A DNA stretch of 64,000 nt from Flavobacterium fluviatile (lineage in GTDB: Bacteria > Bacteroidota > Bacteroidia > Flavobacteriales > Flavobacteriaceae). The position numbers and the translations under genes were made by a program. This document shows, in pieces, positions 34,047 to 43,223 of the stretch. The stretch is from NCBI RefSeq assembly GCF_010645065.1, contig NZ_JAADZW010000016.1:1-64000 (forward strand), written 5' to 3'. How positions within the stretch are numbered: the first letter of the stretch is position 1; every line of letters begins with the position of its first letter. The notes below the pieces were generated by a model. It saw only the letters and a program-made list of their open reading frames with translations. It had not been told where the DNA came from and ran no database searches.

Positions 34047-35216
34047 TTGAATACTACTAAAATCTCCATAACAGCATTTTCGTCTATTTCTCCATTAGGA
34101 AATAATCCTGAAGAAGTCTGGAAAAAATACCTAAACGATCAGCATTGCTTTTCGCAGCAATTCTTAGATCATCAGGAAACTTCTGTAGCAGCTCTTGAAG
34201 ATGATTCTAAGCGAATTATTGATGAGATCCGGGAATCAGATCCTAAATACAAATTTCTGGATGATTCTGTTTTGTTTGCTTTGGCGGCTTCTCGAATGGC
34301 TATCAAAGAGGCAGGCTGGAATTCTGATCACGTATTCGGAATTAACATAGGCTCTTCACGCGGGGCAACAGATTTATTCGAAAAGCATTTTAAAGAATAT
34401 ACAGAAACCGGAAAAGCACAGACCCTCGCCTCACCTACCACCACTTTAGGAAATATTTCTTCCTGGATTGCACATGATTTGCAAAGTACAGGCCCTGAAA
34501 TTTCACATTCTATTACATGTTCTACTGCGCTTCATGCGATTTTAAATGGTGTTGCCTGGCTAAAATCGGGAATGGCAGATAAGTTTTTAGTAGGCGGAAG
34601 TGAAGCCCCTTTAACCGATTTTACGATTGCCCAGATGCGGGCTTTAAAAATATATTCGCGTATTGACCAAACGAAAGAATCGTGGCCCAATCTGGCTTTT
34701 GATTTTGAGAAAACGCAAAATACGATGATTTTAGGTGAAGCAGCCGGGGTTTGCTGTCTTGAAGCCGGTGATGTACCCAATGCAATAGCTTACATAACCG
34801 GTGTTGGATATGCAACTGAAATCCTGGAACATAATATTTCGATTTCTGCAGAAGCGGACTGTTTTCAGAAATCGATGAAAATGGCTTTACAAGAAACCGA
34901 TTTAAAAGAGATAGACGTTATCGTTATGCATGCACCAGGGACTATAAAAGGCGATTTAACAGAACTGCGTGCAATCGAAAAAGTATTTGGAGAAAATGTA
35001 CCATTGCTGACCACCAACAAATGGAAAATCGGCCACACTTTTGGAGCTTCAGGAATTTTGAGTTTAGAATTGGCGCTTTTGATGATCCAGCACAATAAAT
35101 TTATCAATGTCCCTTTTTCAAAATCTCAAAATCAGGCGAAAACCATAAAAAAGATACTTATTAATGCCGTTGGTTTTGGAGGAAATGCCGTTAGTATATT
35201 GATAGAAAAAGCATAA
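34047..35216 (+). CDS. Beta-ketoacyl-ACP synthase (FabF-like) at the end of the biotin cluster
   Basis: The 389-residue protein is a thiolase-fold condensing enzyme with the Cys-His-His triad of KAS I/II. Cys158 is in TCSTALHA, His295 in MHAPGT and His330 in GHTFGASG. It is more diverged than a housekeeping FabF (HAPGT instead of HGTGT). The start is a TTG at 34047, which gives NTTKISITAFSSISPLG, aligning with the family N-terminus. Its position after bioA on the same strand suggests a role in building the pimeloyl precursor, though it could serve another lipid pathway. A bidirectional terminator follows. Confidence 0.88.
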   Translation: MNTTKISITAFSSISPLGNNPEEVWKKYLNDQHCFSQQFLDHQETSVAALEDDSKRIIDEIRESDPKYKFLDDSVLFALAASRMAIKEAGWNSDHVFGINIGSSRGATDLFEKHFKEYTETGKAQTLASPTTTLGNISSWIAHDLQSTGPEISHSITCSTALHAILNGVAWLKSGMADKFLVGGSEAPLTDFTIAQMRALKIYSRIDQTKESWPNLAFDFEKTQNTMILGEAAGVCCLEAGDVPNAIAYITGVGYATEILEHNISISAEADCFQKSMKMALQETDLKEIDVIVMHAPGTIKGDLTELRAIEKVFGENVPLLTTNKWKIGHTFGASGILSLELALLMIQHNKFINVPFSKSQNQAKTIKKILINAVGFGGNAVSILIEKA

Positions 35217-35236
35217 TATAAAACCATATCAATTAA

Positions 35237-35269
35237 AAAAGGCTCAAAGTTAAAAACTCTGAGCCTTTT
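35237..35269. terminator. Bidirectional terminator between the ketosynthase and OmpA-like genes
   Basis: AAAAGGCTCA (35237-35246) and TGAGCCTTTT (35260-35269) pair perfectly. The A run on one side and T run on the other allow it to serve both convergent genes. Confidence 0.8.
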
Positions 35270-35288
35270 GAATTTTATAAAATTCCGC

Positions 35289-36230
35289 TTAGTTGATACT
35301 GTTCAGCATGTCAGCGATTTCATCTAATCTTGGTGTTAAGATGATTTCAATTCTGCGGTTTTTAGCTTTTCCTTCCGGAGTTGCGTTACTTGCTAATGGC
35401 GAAAATTCCCCACGACCTGCAGCTGTTAATTTCTGCTTATTGATTTTACCGTTTTCACTTAAAATAGCTACGATTGCTGTTGCTCTTTTAGTAGATAAAT
35501 CCCAGTTGTTGGCGATTGGACCTGAGCCTCCGTACGGATCATCATCTGTATGTCCTTCGATTAAAACAGACAGATCCGGATTATCGCCCAATACTTTTCC
35601 TAACTCTACAACCGCTTTTCTACCCTCTGCACCGACTGCCCAGCTTCCTGAATTGAAAAGCAATTTGTTTTCCATAGAAACATAAACTTTTCCGTTTTTC
35701 TGTTCTACAGTCAAACCTTTACCTTCAAAACCATTTAAAGCTTTAGATAAAGTTTCTTTCAGGTTACGCATAGCCTCTTCTTTAGCCGCAATCATATCTT
35801 CTAATTCCTTAAGACGGTTTGCCGTTTTGTCTAAACGAGCCTGTTCATCGGCAAGTGCTTTGGCTTTGGCTTCTAATTGCGCTAACAATTCACGGTTTTT
35901 AGCCATGTTTTTTTCTAAGGCATCGTTGCTGTTTTTCTCTAATGCATTATAAGATTCCTGCAGCACTTTGTACTTTTTTTGCTCAGCAGCCAGATCCGCT
36001 TTTTGTTTTGCTAATTCATCCTTTGTTGCAGCTAAATCCTTGGTTAATTTATCACGGTCTAATTCTAACTGATTTTTATCTTTTTTTAATTCACTGTTTT
36101 CATCAGCAATAGAACGGTTTTCTTTTTTTAAGTCTGAATATTTTGTTTCCAGGTCATTGTAGATTTTTTTGGAAACACAAGACGTTGATAATGCCAGAAC
36201 AAGCAATCCAAGTGAGGCTTTTTTAATCAT
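35289..36230 (-). CDS. OmpA-family lipoprotein with coiled coil
   Basis: The 313-residue protein has a lipoprotein signal with Cys18 (ALSTSCVSKK), a long coiled coil at about 22-160 rich in Lys, Glu and Asp, and a C-terminal OmpA peptidoglycan-binding domain at about 175-300. The OmpA domain shows LIEGHTDDDPYGG, NWDLSTKRA and NRRIEIILTPR. It should link the outer membrane to peptidoglycan. It is transcribed leftward from the region holding hairpin element copy 2. Confidence 0.93.
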   Translation of the reverse strand: MIKKASLGLLVLALSTSCVSKKIYNDLETKYSDLKKENRSIADENSELKKDKNQLELDRDKLTKDLAATKDELAKQKADLAAEQKKYKVLQESYNALEKNSNDALEKNMAKNRELLAQLEAKAKALADEQARLDKTANRLKELEDMIAAKEEAMRNLKETLSKALNGFEGKGLTVEQKNGKVYVSMENKLLFNSGSWAVGAEGRKAVVELGKVLGDNPDLSVLIEGHTDDDPYGGSGPIANNWDLSTKRATAIVAILSENGKINKQKLTAAGRGEFSPLASNATPEGKAKNRRIEIILTPRLDEIADMLNSIN

Positions 36231-36289
36231 TTTTATGGTATTTATAATTAGGTTATTATTCTTTAAATATTCTTCTTACCGCGATGCCC

Positions 36290-36369
36290 TAGCCCTGATT
36301 GAAATGGAAATCCTTTGTGTTTTTTCTTTAAAAACACAAAGATTGCAATGGAAAGCAGGAAACAGCTCC
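36290..36369 (-). repeat. Dispersed hairpin element, copy 2 (12-bp stem, 5-base loop)
   Basis: On the plus strand the perfect stem CTTTGTGTTTTT (36313-36324) / AAAAACACAAAG (36330-36341) encloses TCTTT. Read on the minus strand, flanks GGAGC, TTCC, GCT, TCC, ATC, stem, GGAT, TTC, ATC, GGGCTA match copy 1 at 28230-28306. Stem and loop lengths are identical in both copies. Confidence 0.8.
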
Positions 36370-36406
36370 TTACCTTTATTCTGCTAACAATTCTGCCCTT
36401 CGCTTT

Positions 36407-36435
36407 AAAGCCTTCGACTTCGCTTAGAATGACAA
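36407..36435. repeat. Single CTTCGACTTCGCT-type repeat unit
   Basis: AAAGCCTTCGACTTCGCTTAGAATGACAA is a lone arm of the family found in paired form at 6052-6140 and 33881-33942. Confidence 0.6.
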
Positions 36436-36484
36436 TTATTCAGGACTTAGAACGTTGCTTTTTCTAACAATAACAATACCAGAA

Positions 36485-37246
36485 TTACTCAATCTCAACC
36501 AAAACGGGGCAATGATCTGAATGTATGGCATCAGGAAGAATAACGGCACGTTTGAGTCTGTGCTCTAAAGGCTGACTTACCAGGTTGTAATCGATACGCC
36601 ATCCTTTATTATTTCCTCTGGCCCCTGCACGATAGCTCCACCAGGTATAATGATGCGGATCTTTGTTGAAATGGCGAAAACTGTCTATAAAGCCTGTTTT
36701 CATAAAACCGTCCAGCCATGCACGCTCCTGTGGCAAAAATCCGGATACGGTTTTGTTTCGAACGGGATCGTGGATATCGATTGCCTCGTGGCAAATATTG
36801 TAATCGCCACAAATAATGATGTTAGGGATAGACTGTCTTAGCTCGGTCACATAAGTTTGAAAATCATCCATATACATAAATTTATGGTCTAATCTTTCTA
36901 TATTGGTTCCTGAGGGAAGATAAAGGCTCATTACCGAAACATCATCAAAATCGGCACGGAGATTACGGCCTTCAAAGTCCATATGGTGAATTCCGGTTCC
37001 ATACACCACCTGCTGGGGTTCAATTTTAGATAAAATGGCGACACCGCTGTATCCTTTTTTGGTTGCAGGGTAATAATATTGATACGGATACCCGGCAGCG
37101 GTAATCTCTTCTGTGGGAATTTGTTCCTTCGTAGCCTTAATTTCCTGTAGACAAATTACATCAGGATTGGCATGCTGAAGCCAGTTAATAAACCCTTTTG
37201 AAATAGCTGCGCGTATTCCGTTTACATTATAAGAAATAATTTTCAT
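36485..37246 (-). CDS. xth: Exodeoxyribonuclease III (AP endonuclease)
   Basis: The 253-residue protein belongs to the exonuclease III / endonuclease-exonuclease-phosphatase family and repairs abasic sites. It begins MKIISYNVNGIRAAISKGF; the metal-binding Glu is in CLQEIKA, the catalytic Asp/Asn pair in CGDYNICH, and the C-terminal Asp-His in IHSDHCPVLVEIE. The segment RIDYNLVS is also conserved. It is divergent from olsF and appears monocistronic. Confidence 0.96.
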   Translation of the reverse strand: MKIISYNVNGIRAAISKGFINWLQHANPDVICLQEIKATKEQIPTEEITAAGYPYQYYYPATKKGYSGVAILSKIEPQQVVYGTGIHHMDFEGRNLRADFDDVSVMSLYLPSGTNIERLDHKFMYMDDFQTYVTELRQSIPNIIICGDYNICHEAIDIHDPVRNKTVSGFLPQERAWLDGFMKTGFIDSFRHFNKDPHHYTWWSYRAGARGNNKGWRIDYNLVSQPLEHRLKRAVILPDAIHSDHCPVLVEIE

Positions 37247-37360
37247 GCGATTTTTTTAGATTTTCAAAAGTAATAAAAATGCGGAAAGTTTACCTAACAA
37301 ACACTAAAAGTAGAGTTTTTTGTTATCTTTGTTCGCTGTTCTAATAAATTAAAAAAGTAC

Positions 37361-39169
37361 ATGGGTTTAGTTACCGCGAAAGAAGTTGCAAAGGCAATAA
37401 ATGTTGACAAGTACGGAGTTTTCGGTACTTTTTCTGGCTGGATTCTCATGAAGGTTCTTAAAATATCGACCCTCAATAAAATTTACGATCACAATAAACA
37501 TTTAGAAGATGTTGCTTTTTTAAACGGTATTTTGGATGAGATGGAAATTAAATTCGAAATCCCTGAAGAAGATTTAAAACGTCTGCCTAAGGATGGTGCT
37601 TATATTACGATTTCAAATCATCCGCTTGGAGGAATTGATGGTATTTTACTTTTGAAATTAATGCTTGAAAGAGAACCTAATTTCAAGATTATCGCCAACT
37701 TTTTGTTACATAGAATTATCCCGATGAAAAAATACATTATGCCGGTTAATCCTTTTGAAAATCATAAGGATGCGAAATCGAGCGTAATAGGTATCAAAGA
37801 AACTTTGCGTCATTTAAGCGACGGAAAACCTTTGGGGATTTTTCCTGCAGGTGAAGTTTCGACTTACAAAGACGGCAAATTAGTAGTTGACAAACCATGG
37901 GAAGAAGGAGCTATAAAACTAATCAGAAAAGCAAAAGTTCCGGTTGTACCGATTTATTTTCACGCCAAAAACAGCAAATTATTCTACTGGCTTTCTAAAA
38001 TTGACGATACTTTGCGTACTGCCAAATTACCATCGGAGCTTCTTACACAAAAAGACCGTGTCATTAAAGTTCGTATTGGAAAACCAATTTCAGTGAACGA
38101 GCAAAACGAAATCGAATCTTTTGAAGAATACTCCGAGTTTTTAAGAAAGAAAACCTATATGCTGGCCAATCCTTTCGAAAAAGAGCATAAATTACTGGAT
38201 ACAGCCAATTTAAAAATTCCGAAAGCGCCTAAAAAGATTGTTACTGCTGCCAACGAAGCAAAAATGATTGATGAGGTTCAGGCATTAAGAAACAGCAATT
38301 GCCGTTTACTGCAAAGTAAAAATTATGAGGTTTTTTTCGCGAGGGCAAAATCAATTCCGAATATTTTACATGAAATTGGGCGTTTACGTGAAATTACTTT
38401 CCGTGAAGTTGGTGAAGGCACAAACGAATCAATAGATTTAGACCAGTTTGACCAATATTACCACCATATGTTTTTATGGGATGAGGATACTAAAAAAATT
38501 GCCGGAGCTTACCGAATGGGATTAGGTTCTGAAATTTATCCGAAATACGGAATTGAAGGTTTTTATCTCAATGACCTTTTCAGGTTTGAACCTGAATTAC
38601 ACGATATGATGCACAAATCTATCGAAATGGGACGTGCTTTTATCATTAAAGATTATCAGCAAAAACCAATGCCGTTATTCTTGCTATGGAAAGGAATTAT
38701 CCATACCACTTTGCGTTACCCGGAACATAAATATTTATTGGGCGGAGTAAGTATCAGCAATCAATTCTCAGACTTCTCAAAATCGTTGATGATTGAATTT
38801 ATGAAGTCCAACTATTACGATCCGTATATTGCACAATATATCCACCCAAAAAAGGCTTATAAGGTAAAACTGAAGGATGCTGACAAAGACTTCATTTTTG
38901 ATGAAGCCGAATCAGACCTGAACAAGTTTGATAAAATTATTGACGAACTTGAACCTGGAAATTTACGTTTGCCTGTTTTAATTAAAAAATACATCAAACA
39001 AAATGCACGTGTAGTAGCTTTTAACGTAGATCCTTTGTTTAATAACGCTGTAGATGGTTTAATGTACATCAGGATTGCAGACATACCGGAAAGCACCATG
39101 AAACCAGTAATCGAAGAGTTTCAGATTGAACTGGAGCGCAAATTATCTGAAAAAGAAGATATCAGTTAA
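37361..39169 (+). CDS. olsF: Bifunctional acyltransferase for ornithine/amino-acid lipids, OlsF-like
   Basis: The 602-residue protein fuses a PlsC-like O-acyltransferase (about 60-290) to a GNAT-like N-acyltransferase of the OlsB/hemolysin type (about 310-520). In the first part His87 lies in SNHPLGGIDG and FPAGEVS follows; in the second REITFREVGEG, FLWDEDTKKIAGAYRMG and GRAFI are typical. OlsF, described from Serratia and Flavobacterium johnsoniae, makes ornithine lipids with both acyl transfers in one protein, and this architecture matches it. The amino acid used (ornithine or glycine) cannot be read from sequence. A possible -7 element TATCTTTG is at 37324-37331. Confidence 0.88.
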   Translation: MGLVTAKEVAKAINVDKYGVFGTFSGWILMKVLKISTLNKIYDHNKHLEDVAFLNGILDEMEIKFEIPEEDLKRLPKDGAYITISNHPLGGIDGILLLKLMLEREPNFKIIANFLLHRIIPMKKYIMPVNPFENHKDAKSSVIGIKETLRHLSDGKPLGIFPAGEVSTYKDGKLVVDKPWEEGAIKLIRKAKVPVVPIYFHAKNSKLFYWLSKIDDTLRTAKLPSELLTQKDRVIKVRIGKPISVNEQNEIESFEEYSEFLRKKTYMLANPFEKEHKLLDTANLKIPKAPKKIVTAANEAKMIDEVQALRNSNCRLLQSKNYEVFFARAKSIPNILHEIGRLREITFREVGEGTNESIDLDQFDQYYHHMFLWDEDTKKIAGAYRMGLGSEIYPKYGIEGFYLNDLFRFEPELHDMMHKSIEMGRAFIIKDYQQKPMPLFLLWKGIIHTTLRYPEHKYLLGGVSISNQFSDFSKSLMIEFMKSNYYDPYIAQYIHPKKAYKVKLKDADKDFIFDEAESDLNKFDKIIDELEPGNLRLPVLIKKYIKQNARVVAFNVDPLFNNAVDGLMYIRIADIPESTMKPVIEEFQIELERKLSEKEDIS

Positions 39170-39192
39170 GAAAATTTTTTTACACAAAAAAG

Positions 39193-39222
39193 AAAACCCA
39201 TTTCGTTTGAAATGGGTTTTTT
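39193..39222. terminator. Bidirectional terminator between olsF and the TM2 gene
   Basis: AAAACCCATTTC (39193-39204) and GAAATGGGTTTT (39209-39220) form a perfect 12-bp stem with a GTTT loop, followed by TT and preceded by A residues. Confidence 0.85.
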
Positions 39223-39227
39223 ATGTT

Positions 39228-39506
39228 TTAGAACCAGCCTTTTTTACCAACCTGATAAGTCTGATAAAAGTCTTCGTCTGTTTTAGTCAGGTAGATAATG
39301 CCTTCAACGAAACCAATTAGGCTCCCGAATCCGCAAGTAACTAAAGTGACTACTAACTGGATTATCCCTTCCTGAGTATATCCTAAAATAAATTTATGCA
39401 CTCCAAATCCCCCTAAAACGATACCGAGGACTCCGGCAAGAACTTTTTTGTTTTCTTCTCTGCGAACCGGAGGATTATTCCAGTCTTCTGTTTTTGTATT
39501 TTCCAT
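39228..39506 (-). CDS. TM2-domain membrane protein
   Basis: The 92-residue protein has a charged N-terminus and a TM2 domain at about 20-75: two membrane helices with LGGFGVHKFILGYTQEGI at the first and a second ending in GFVEGIIYL. TM2 proteins are small inner-membrane proteins of unclear function. It follows the DUF805 gene by 19 bases on the same strand, so they are likely co-transcribed. Confidence 0.9.
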   Translation of the reverse strand: MENTKTEDWNNPPVRREENKKVLAGVLGIVLGGFGVHKFILGYTQEGIIQLVVTLVTCGFGSLIGFVEGIIYLTKTDEDFYQTYQVGKKGWF

Positions 39507-39525
39507 TTTTTTAAATATAAATTAA

Positions 39526-39948
39526 TTATTCTTCTACACTTCCAATTTTATTGATCTCGTCAAACTCTTCTTTAGGATCCGGACCATATTCATTTGAACC
39601 AAAATTCCCTTCTGTACACAATAGAACAAGTATCCATATACCTCCTACAACAGGTATAAAACGAACAAGATAAAACCATCCACTTTTCCCAATATCATGC
39701 ATTCTTCTTACAATTAATGCTAAATATGGTATTAAAATTGCCAAAAAATAAATAACAAAAAAACCAAAAGCTATCGAAAACCCATCTTCACTATTATCGA
39801 AAAACATTCCTAAAAAAGATCCTATAGCTAAAATGCCAAAAACAATTAAAATTTGCGCCAGTACAAAATACCAATATTCACATCTTCTTGCACGACCATT
39901 AAAATTTGCATAGTTTTCAAAAACTACTTTTTTGTACCATTCAATCAT
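39526..39948 (-). CDS. DUF805 inner-membrane protein
   Basis: The 140-residue protein has the DUF805 pattern: FNGRARRCEYWYFVL before the first helix, about three or four membrane segments, RRMHDIGKSGWFYLVRFIPVVG, and an acidic tail containing NEYGPDP. The function of DUF805 proteins is unknown. It precedes the TM2 gene in a two-gene unit of small membrane proteins. Confidence 0.92.
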   Translation of the reverse strand: MIEWYKKVVFENYANFNGRARRCEYWYFVLAQILIVFGILAIGSFLGMFFDNSEDGFSIAFGFFVIYFLAILIPYLALIVRRMHDIGKSGWFYLVRFIPVVGGIWILVLLCTEGNFGSNEYGPDPKEEFDEINKIGSVEE

Positions 39949-40113
39949 AAAAAATATTTTATTTAATCTTCACTCATGTAAGCCTTTACTTATTTCATTT
40001 TTAAAAATTTTGTTAAATTTAACAACAATATTAAAAAAAAATAACTTCAAAAACTAATTATAGAAATAAATTTTACAGAAAAAACCTGTTATTAAAATCT
40101 AAACCTATGTTGT

Positions 40114-41061
40114 TTATTTTGAGTACAAAACCTTTATTTTATCAACAATTACCTGCGCCAAACGCTCATGGCTTTCAAATGTCCAGCCTGCAATATGAGG
40201 AGTCAGAATTACTTTTTTCCCATCCAGCAGGTATTGAAAAGCTTCCGGGGTATTTTTTTCCTGAAAAAGTGTCTCGAAAGAAAGTTTTTCATATTCCAAA
40301 ACATCCAGACCTGCCCCTAAAACTTTTCCGGACTTCATGGCTTCAACCAAATCAGCTGTGACGATGTTTTTACCTCGGGAAGTATTTATGATCCAAATTG
40401 GTTTTGCAAATGCATTAATGAAATTCAAGTCGATCATTTTGTCGGTTTCAGGCGTCCAAGGGATATGCAGGCTCAAGACATCTGTTTTTTGCTGTAATTC
40501 CTGTAATGAAACCTGTCTTGCATTTTGATCTCCCCTATTATCTGCAATATCATAACACAAGACTTCAACATCAAAACCACGCAGTTTTTTGGCGAAGGCT
40601 TTTCCCATGTTTCCGTATCCGATAATTCCCACCGTTTTTCCGTCAAGTTCATGTCCACGATTGCTTTCCCTGTTCCATGCTCCTGAGCGAATTTCGCTAT
40701 CTGCCTGATTCAGTTTATTAAAAAGAGACAAAATCATTCCCAAAGTATGTTCTGCAACAGCGTTGCAATTACCTTCCGGAGCCGCTATAAGATGGATATC
40801 TTTCTCCAAAGCGTATTCACAGTCAATACTTTCAAGGCCTGCTCCTACTCTGGCAATAAACTGAAGATTGACTGCTTTATCAATAAAGTGTTTATCAATT
40901 TTAAAACGGCTTCGGATAACGATTCCGTTATAATCCTGAATTTTGGCTTCAATTTCTTCTTTTGAGGAGGTAAAATCGGCATGATTTTCAAAACCTGCTT
41001 CTTCTAATTGTTTCCAAAGTATCGGATGATTGCTGTCAATATGTAGAATTTTTATGCTCAT
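40114..41061 (-). CDS. D-2-hydroxyacid dehydrogenase, phosphoglycerate dehydrogenase-like
   Basis: The 315-residue protein is an NAD-dependent D-2-hydroxyacid dehydrogenase. The nucleotide-binding motif GIIGYGNMGKAFAKKL is at about 147, and the catalytic residues appear as Arg in NTSRGKNIV, Glu in LDVLEYE and His in LTPHIAGW. It lacks an ACT domain and serC is not adjacent, so it may be a second SerA-like enzyme or act on another hydroxyacid. It is divergent from nhaA. Confidence 0.9.
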   Translation of the reverse strand: MSIKILHIDSNHPILWKQLEEAGFENHADFTSSKEEIEAKIQDYNGIVIRSRFKIDKHFIDKAVNLQFIARVGAGLESIDCEYALEKDIHLIAAPEGNCNAVAEHTLGMILSLFNKLNQADSEIRSGAWNRESNRGHELDGKTVGIIGYGNMGKAFAKKLRGFDVEVLCYDIADNRGDQNARQVSLQELQQKTDVLSLHIPWTPETDKMIDLNFINAFAKPIWIINTSRGKNIVTADLVEAMKSGKVLGAGLDVLEYEKLSFETLFQEKNTPEAFQYLLDGKKVILTPHIAGWTFESHERLAQVIVDKIKVLYSK

Positions 41062-41138
41062 TTTTTTGATTTAGAAAAACAAAAATAATGTTTATTATTT
41101 ATTATAAGGATTTCGATGCTCATCAGGGTATCATAAAT

Positions 41139-41168
41139 TTTTTATTGAGAAGATTTTCTTTAACTTTG
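41139..41168 (+). promoter_or_regulatory. Bacteroidota-type promoter for nhaA
   Basis: TTT at 41139-41141, 19 bases, then TAACTTTG at 41161-41168. The -7 element matches TAnnTTTG fully; the -33 element matches two of three bases. Confidence 0.5.
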
Positions 41169-41232
41169 AAAATAACACTGCAAGAAAGGTGTAATTACAA
41201 GATTCGGCCTTTATCTGCATAAAATATCTTAA

Positions 41233-42381
41233 ATGAAATTAACCAAAACTTTTAAAGCATTTTTTGAAAGCGAAAAATCCGGAGGTCTGTTATTGCTTTT
41301 TGTAACTGTTATTTCTCTATATCTCGCAAATTCTGTCTTCAAAACCAGTTATCTTTCTTTCTGGGAAACCCCAATTGGTCATCATTCTGTAACTCACTGG
41401 ATCAATGACGGCTTGATGACAATCTTCTTTTTACTAATAGGATTAGAACTTGAGCGTGAAATTTACAACGGAGAATTGTCCAGTATAAAAAATGCATCAT
41501 TACCCATAATGGCTGCATTAGGAGGAATGATAATTCCTGCCGCGCTTTTTTTAACTTTAAATTACGGAACCGAAACGCAAAACGGAGCAGGTATCCCTAT
41601 GGCAACAGATATTGCCTTTGCGATTGGTATTTTATCACTTTTAGGTAAAAAAGTTCCTGTCTCTTTAAAAATTTTCCTGACAGCTCTTGCCGTAATTGAT
41701 GATTTGGGAGCCATAATTGTAATTGCTGTTTTTTACACTGCGTCTATCTCTTTTATAAATCTGGGAATCGCATTGGGAATTTGGATCTTTTTATTTATTT
41801 TGAACCGAATGAAAATTTACAATTTGATTCCTTATTTGATTGGCGGGGCAGTTATGTGGTATTTTATGCTTAACTCAGGTGTCCATGCAACTATAACAGG
41901 TGTCATACTGGCCTTTGTTATTCCGTTTGGTGAAGGTGATGAAAAATCTATATCTTATAAATTACAGCATTTTTTGCATTATCCGGTAGCTTTTGCAATA
42001 TTGCCACTTTTCGCTATGGCAAATACGTGTATAGCCATTGAATCAGACTGGCATGAAGGTCTGAATCATCCCAATACATTTGGAATTATATTAGGCCTAA
42101 TTATCGGAAAGCCCTTAGGTATATTGCTTTTTTCTTTTATCGGAGTAAGTGCAGGAATTTGCACATTGCCAAATAACTTAAAATGGCAGCATGTTTTAGG
42201 TGCAGGTATGCTTGGAGGTATTGGTTTTACAATGTCAATTTTTATAACCATTCTGGCTTTTAAAGACCATGAAACCATTATATTTTCAAAAGTTGCGATT
42301 TTAATTGCCTCTGTACTTTCAGGAATTTTTGGCTTTGTTTATTTGAAATATATTTTAAACAAAAAGAAGAAGAAAAAGTAA
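41233..42381 (+). CDS. nhaA: Na+/H+ antiporter NhaA
   Basis: The 382-residue inner-membrane protein exchanges sodium for protons. It has about twelve membrane segments and the ion-binding Asp pair in LTALAVIDDLGAIIVIAVFY. Other family segments are INDGLMTIFFLLIGLELERE, GIPMATDIAFAIGIL and IGFTMSIFITILAF. The Lys-rich tail (KKKKKK) is a plausible cytoplasmic end. A strong bidirectional terminator separates it from the convergent proC. Confidence 0.97.
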   Translation: MKLTKTFKAFFESEKSGGLLLLFVTVISLYLANSVFKTSYLSFWETPIGHHSVTHWINDGLMTIFFLLIGLELEREIYNGELSSIKNASLPIMAALGGMIIPAALFLTLNYGTETQNGAGIPMATDIAFAIGILSLLGKKVPVSLKIFLTALAVIDDLGAIIVIAVFYTASISFINLGIALGIWIFLFILNRMKIYNLIPYLIGGAVMWYFMLNSGVHATITGVILAFVIPFGEGDEKSISYKLQHFLHYPVAFAILPLFAMANTCIAIESDWHEGLNHPNTFGIILGLIIGKPLGILLFSFIGVSAGICTLPNNLKWQHVLGAGMLGGIGFTMSIFITILAFKDHETIIFSKVAILIASVLSGIFGFVYLKYILNKKKKKK

Positions 42382-42387
42382 TTCCAT

Positions 42388-42431
42388 AAAAAAATCCAAA
42401 TTTCAAATTAAACTGAAATTTGGATTTTTTT
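42388..42431. terminator. Bidirectional terminator between nhaA and proC
   Basis: AAAAAAATCCAAATTTCA (42388-42405) and TGAAATTTGGATTTTTTT (42414-42431) pair over 18 bases around an 8-base loop. Confidence 0.9.
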
Positions 42432-42446
42432 AAATGATTTTTTGAA

Positions 42447-43223
42447 CTATCCTTTAATTTGTTTTAAAGAAGTTTTGATTCCTTTGATTAATGAAGAACT
42501 GAAGCCATTATGTTCCATTTCATTCAGACCGACAATTGTACATCCCTGAGGTGTTGTAACGCGATCGATTAACTGTTCCGGATGAACTTTTTCTTCCAAT
42601 AGCATTTTGGCTGCTCCTTTTACCGTTTGTGCCGCAATGGCGAGCGCAGTCTGAGAGTCAAATCCAATTTCGATTCCTGCCTGCATTGATGCACGAACAT
42701 ATCTCAAAGCATAAGCTGTTCCGCAGGCACCTAAAACAGTTGCAGCGTCCATTAATTTTTCATCTATAACCGGAGCAGTTCCTAAATCCTGGAAAAGATC
42801 TACAATTGGCAAAGCTTTCTCCCTGTCTTTTTCAGGAAACGAAATACAAGTCGCTGATTCCCCAAATTGTGCTGCGATATTTGGCATGATCCTTACTACC
42901 GGGTATTCATTATTTGTTTTAGACTGAAGCATATCCAAAGACAAACCGCTTACTGCAGAAGCTATGGTTTTTCCCTGAATAACAGGTAGAATCTCAGCAA
43001 GAACAGTATCAACCTGATACGGTTTTATTGTTAAAATTATCACATCCGCTTCCTGGATGTTATGTTTATTATCAGACGAAACCGTAATTCCTAATTCAGT
43101 TAAATACTGAATACTGGCAGTATTTCTTCTGGTTACCGTTACTTTATGGTTTTGTGAAAATTTTGCAATCCCCAGGGCAACAGAAACTCCCAGGTTTCCT
43201 CCGCCTATAATATGTACTTTCAT
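42447..43223 (-). CDS. proC: Pyrroline-5-carboxylate reductase
   Basis: The 258-residue protein carries out the last step of proline synthesis. It begins with the NAD(P)-binding motif VHIIGGGNLGVSVALGI, has VVRIMPNIAAQFG in the middle, and the C-terminal signature PEQLIDRVTTPQGCTIVGL. It is slightly shorter than E. coli ProC. No other proline gene is adjacent. Confidence 0.94.
   Translation of the reverse strand: MKVHIIGGGNLGVSVALGIAKFSQNHKVTVTRRNTASIQYLTELGITVSSDNKHNIQEADVIILTIKPYQVDTVLAEILPVIQGKTIASAVSGLSLDMLQSKTNNEYPVVRIMPNIAAQFGESATCISFPEKDREKALPIVDLFQDLGTAPVIDEKLMDAATVLGACGTAYALRYVRASMQAGIEIGFDSQTALAIAAQTVKGAAKMLLEEKVHPEQLIDRVTTPQGCTIVGLNEMEHNGFSSSLIKGIKTSLKQIKG

Noticed and set aside
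35293..35685. Plus-strand ORF of 130 residues
   Set aside because: It is antisense to the OmpA domain of the lipoprotein gene; the OmpA motifs are clearly on the minus strand.
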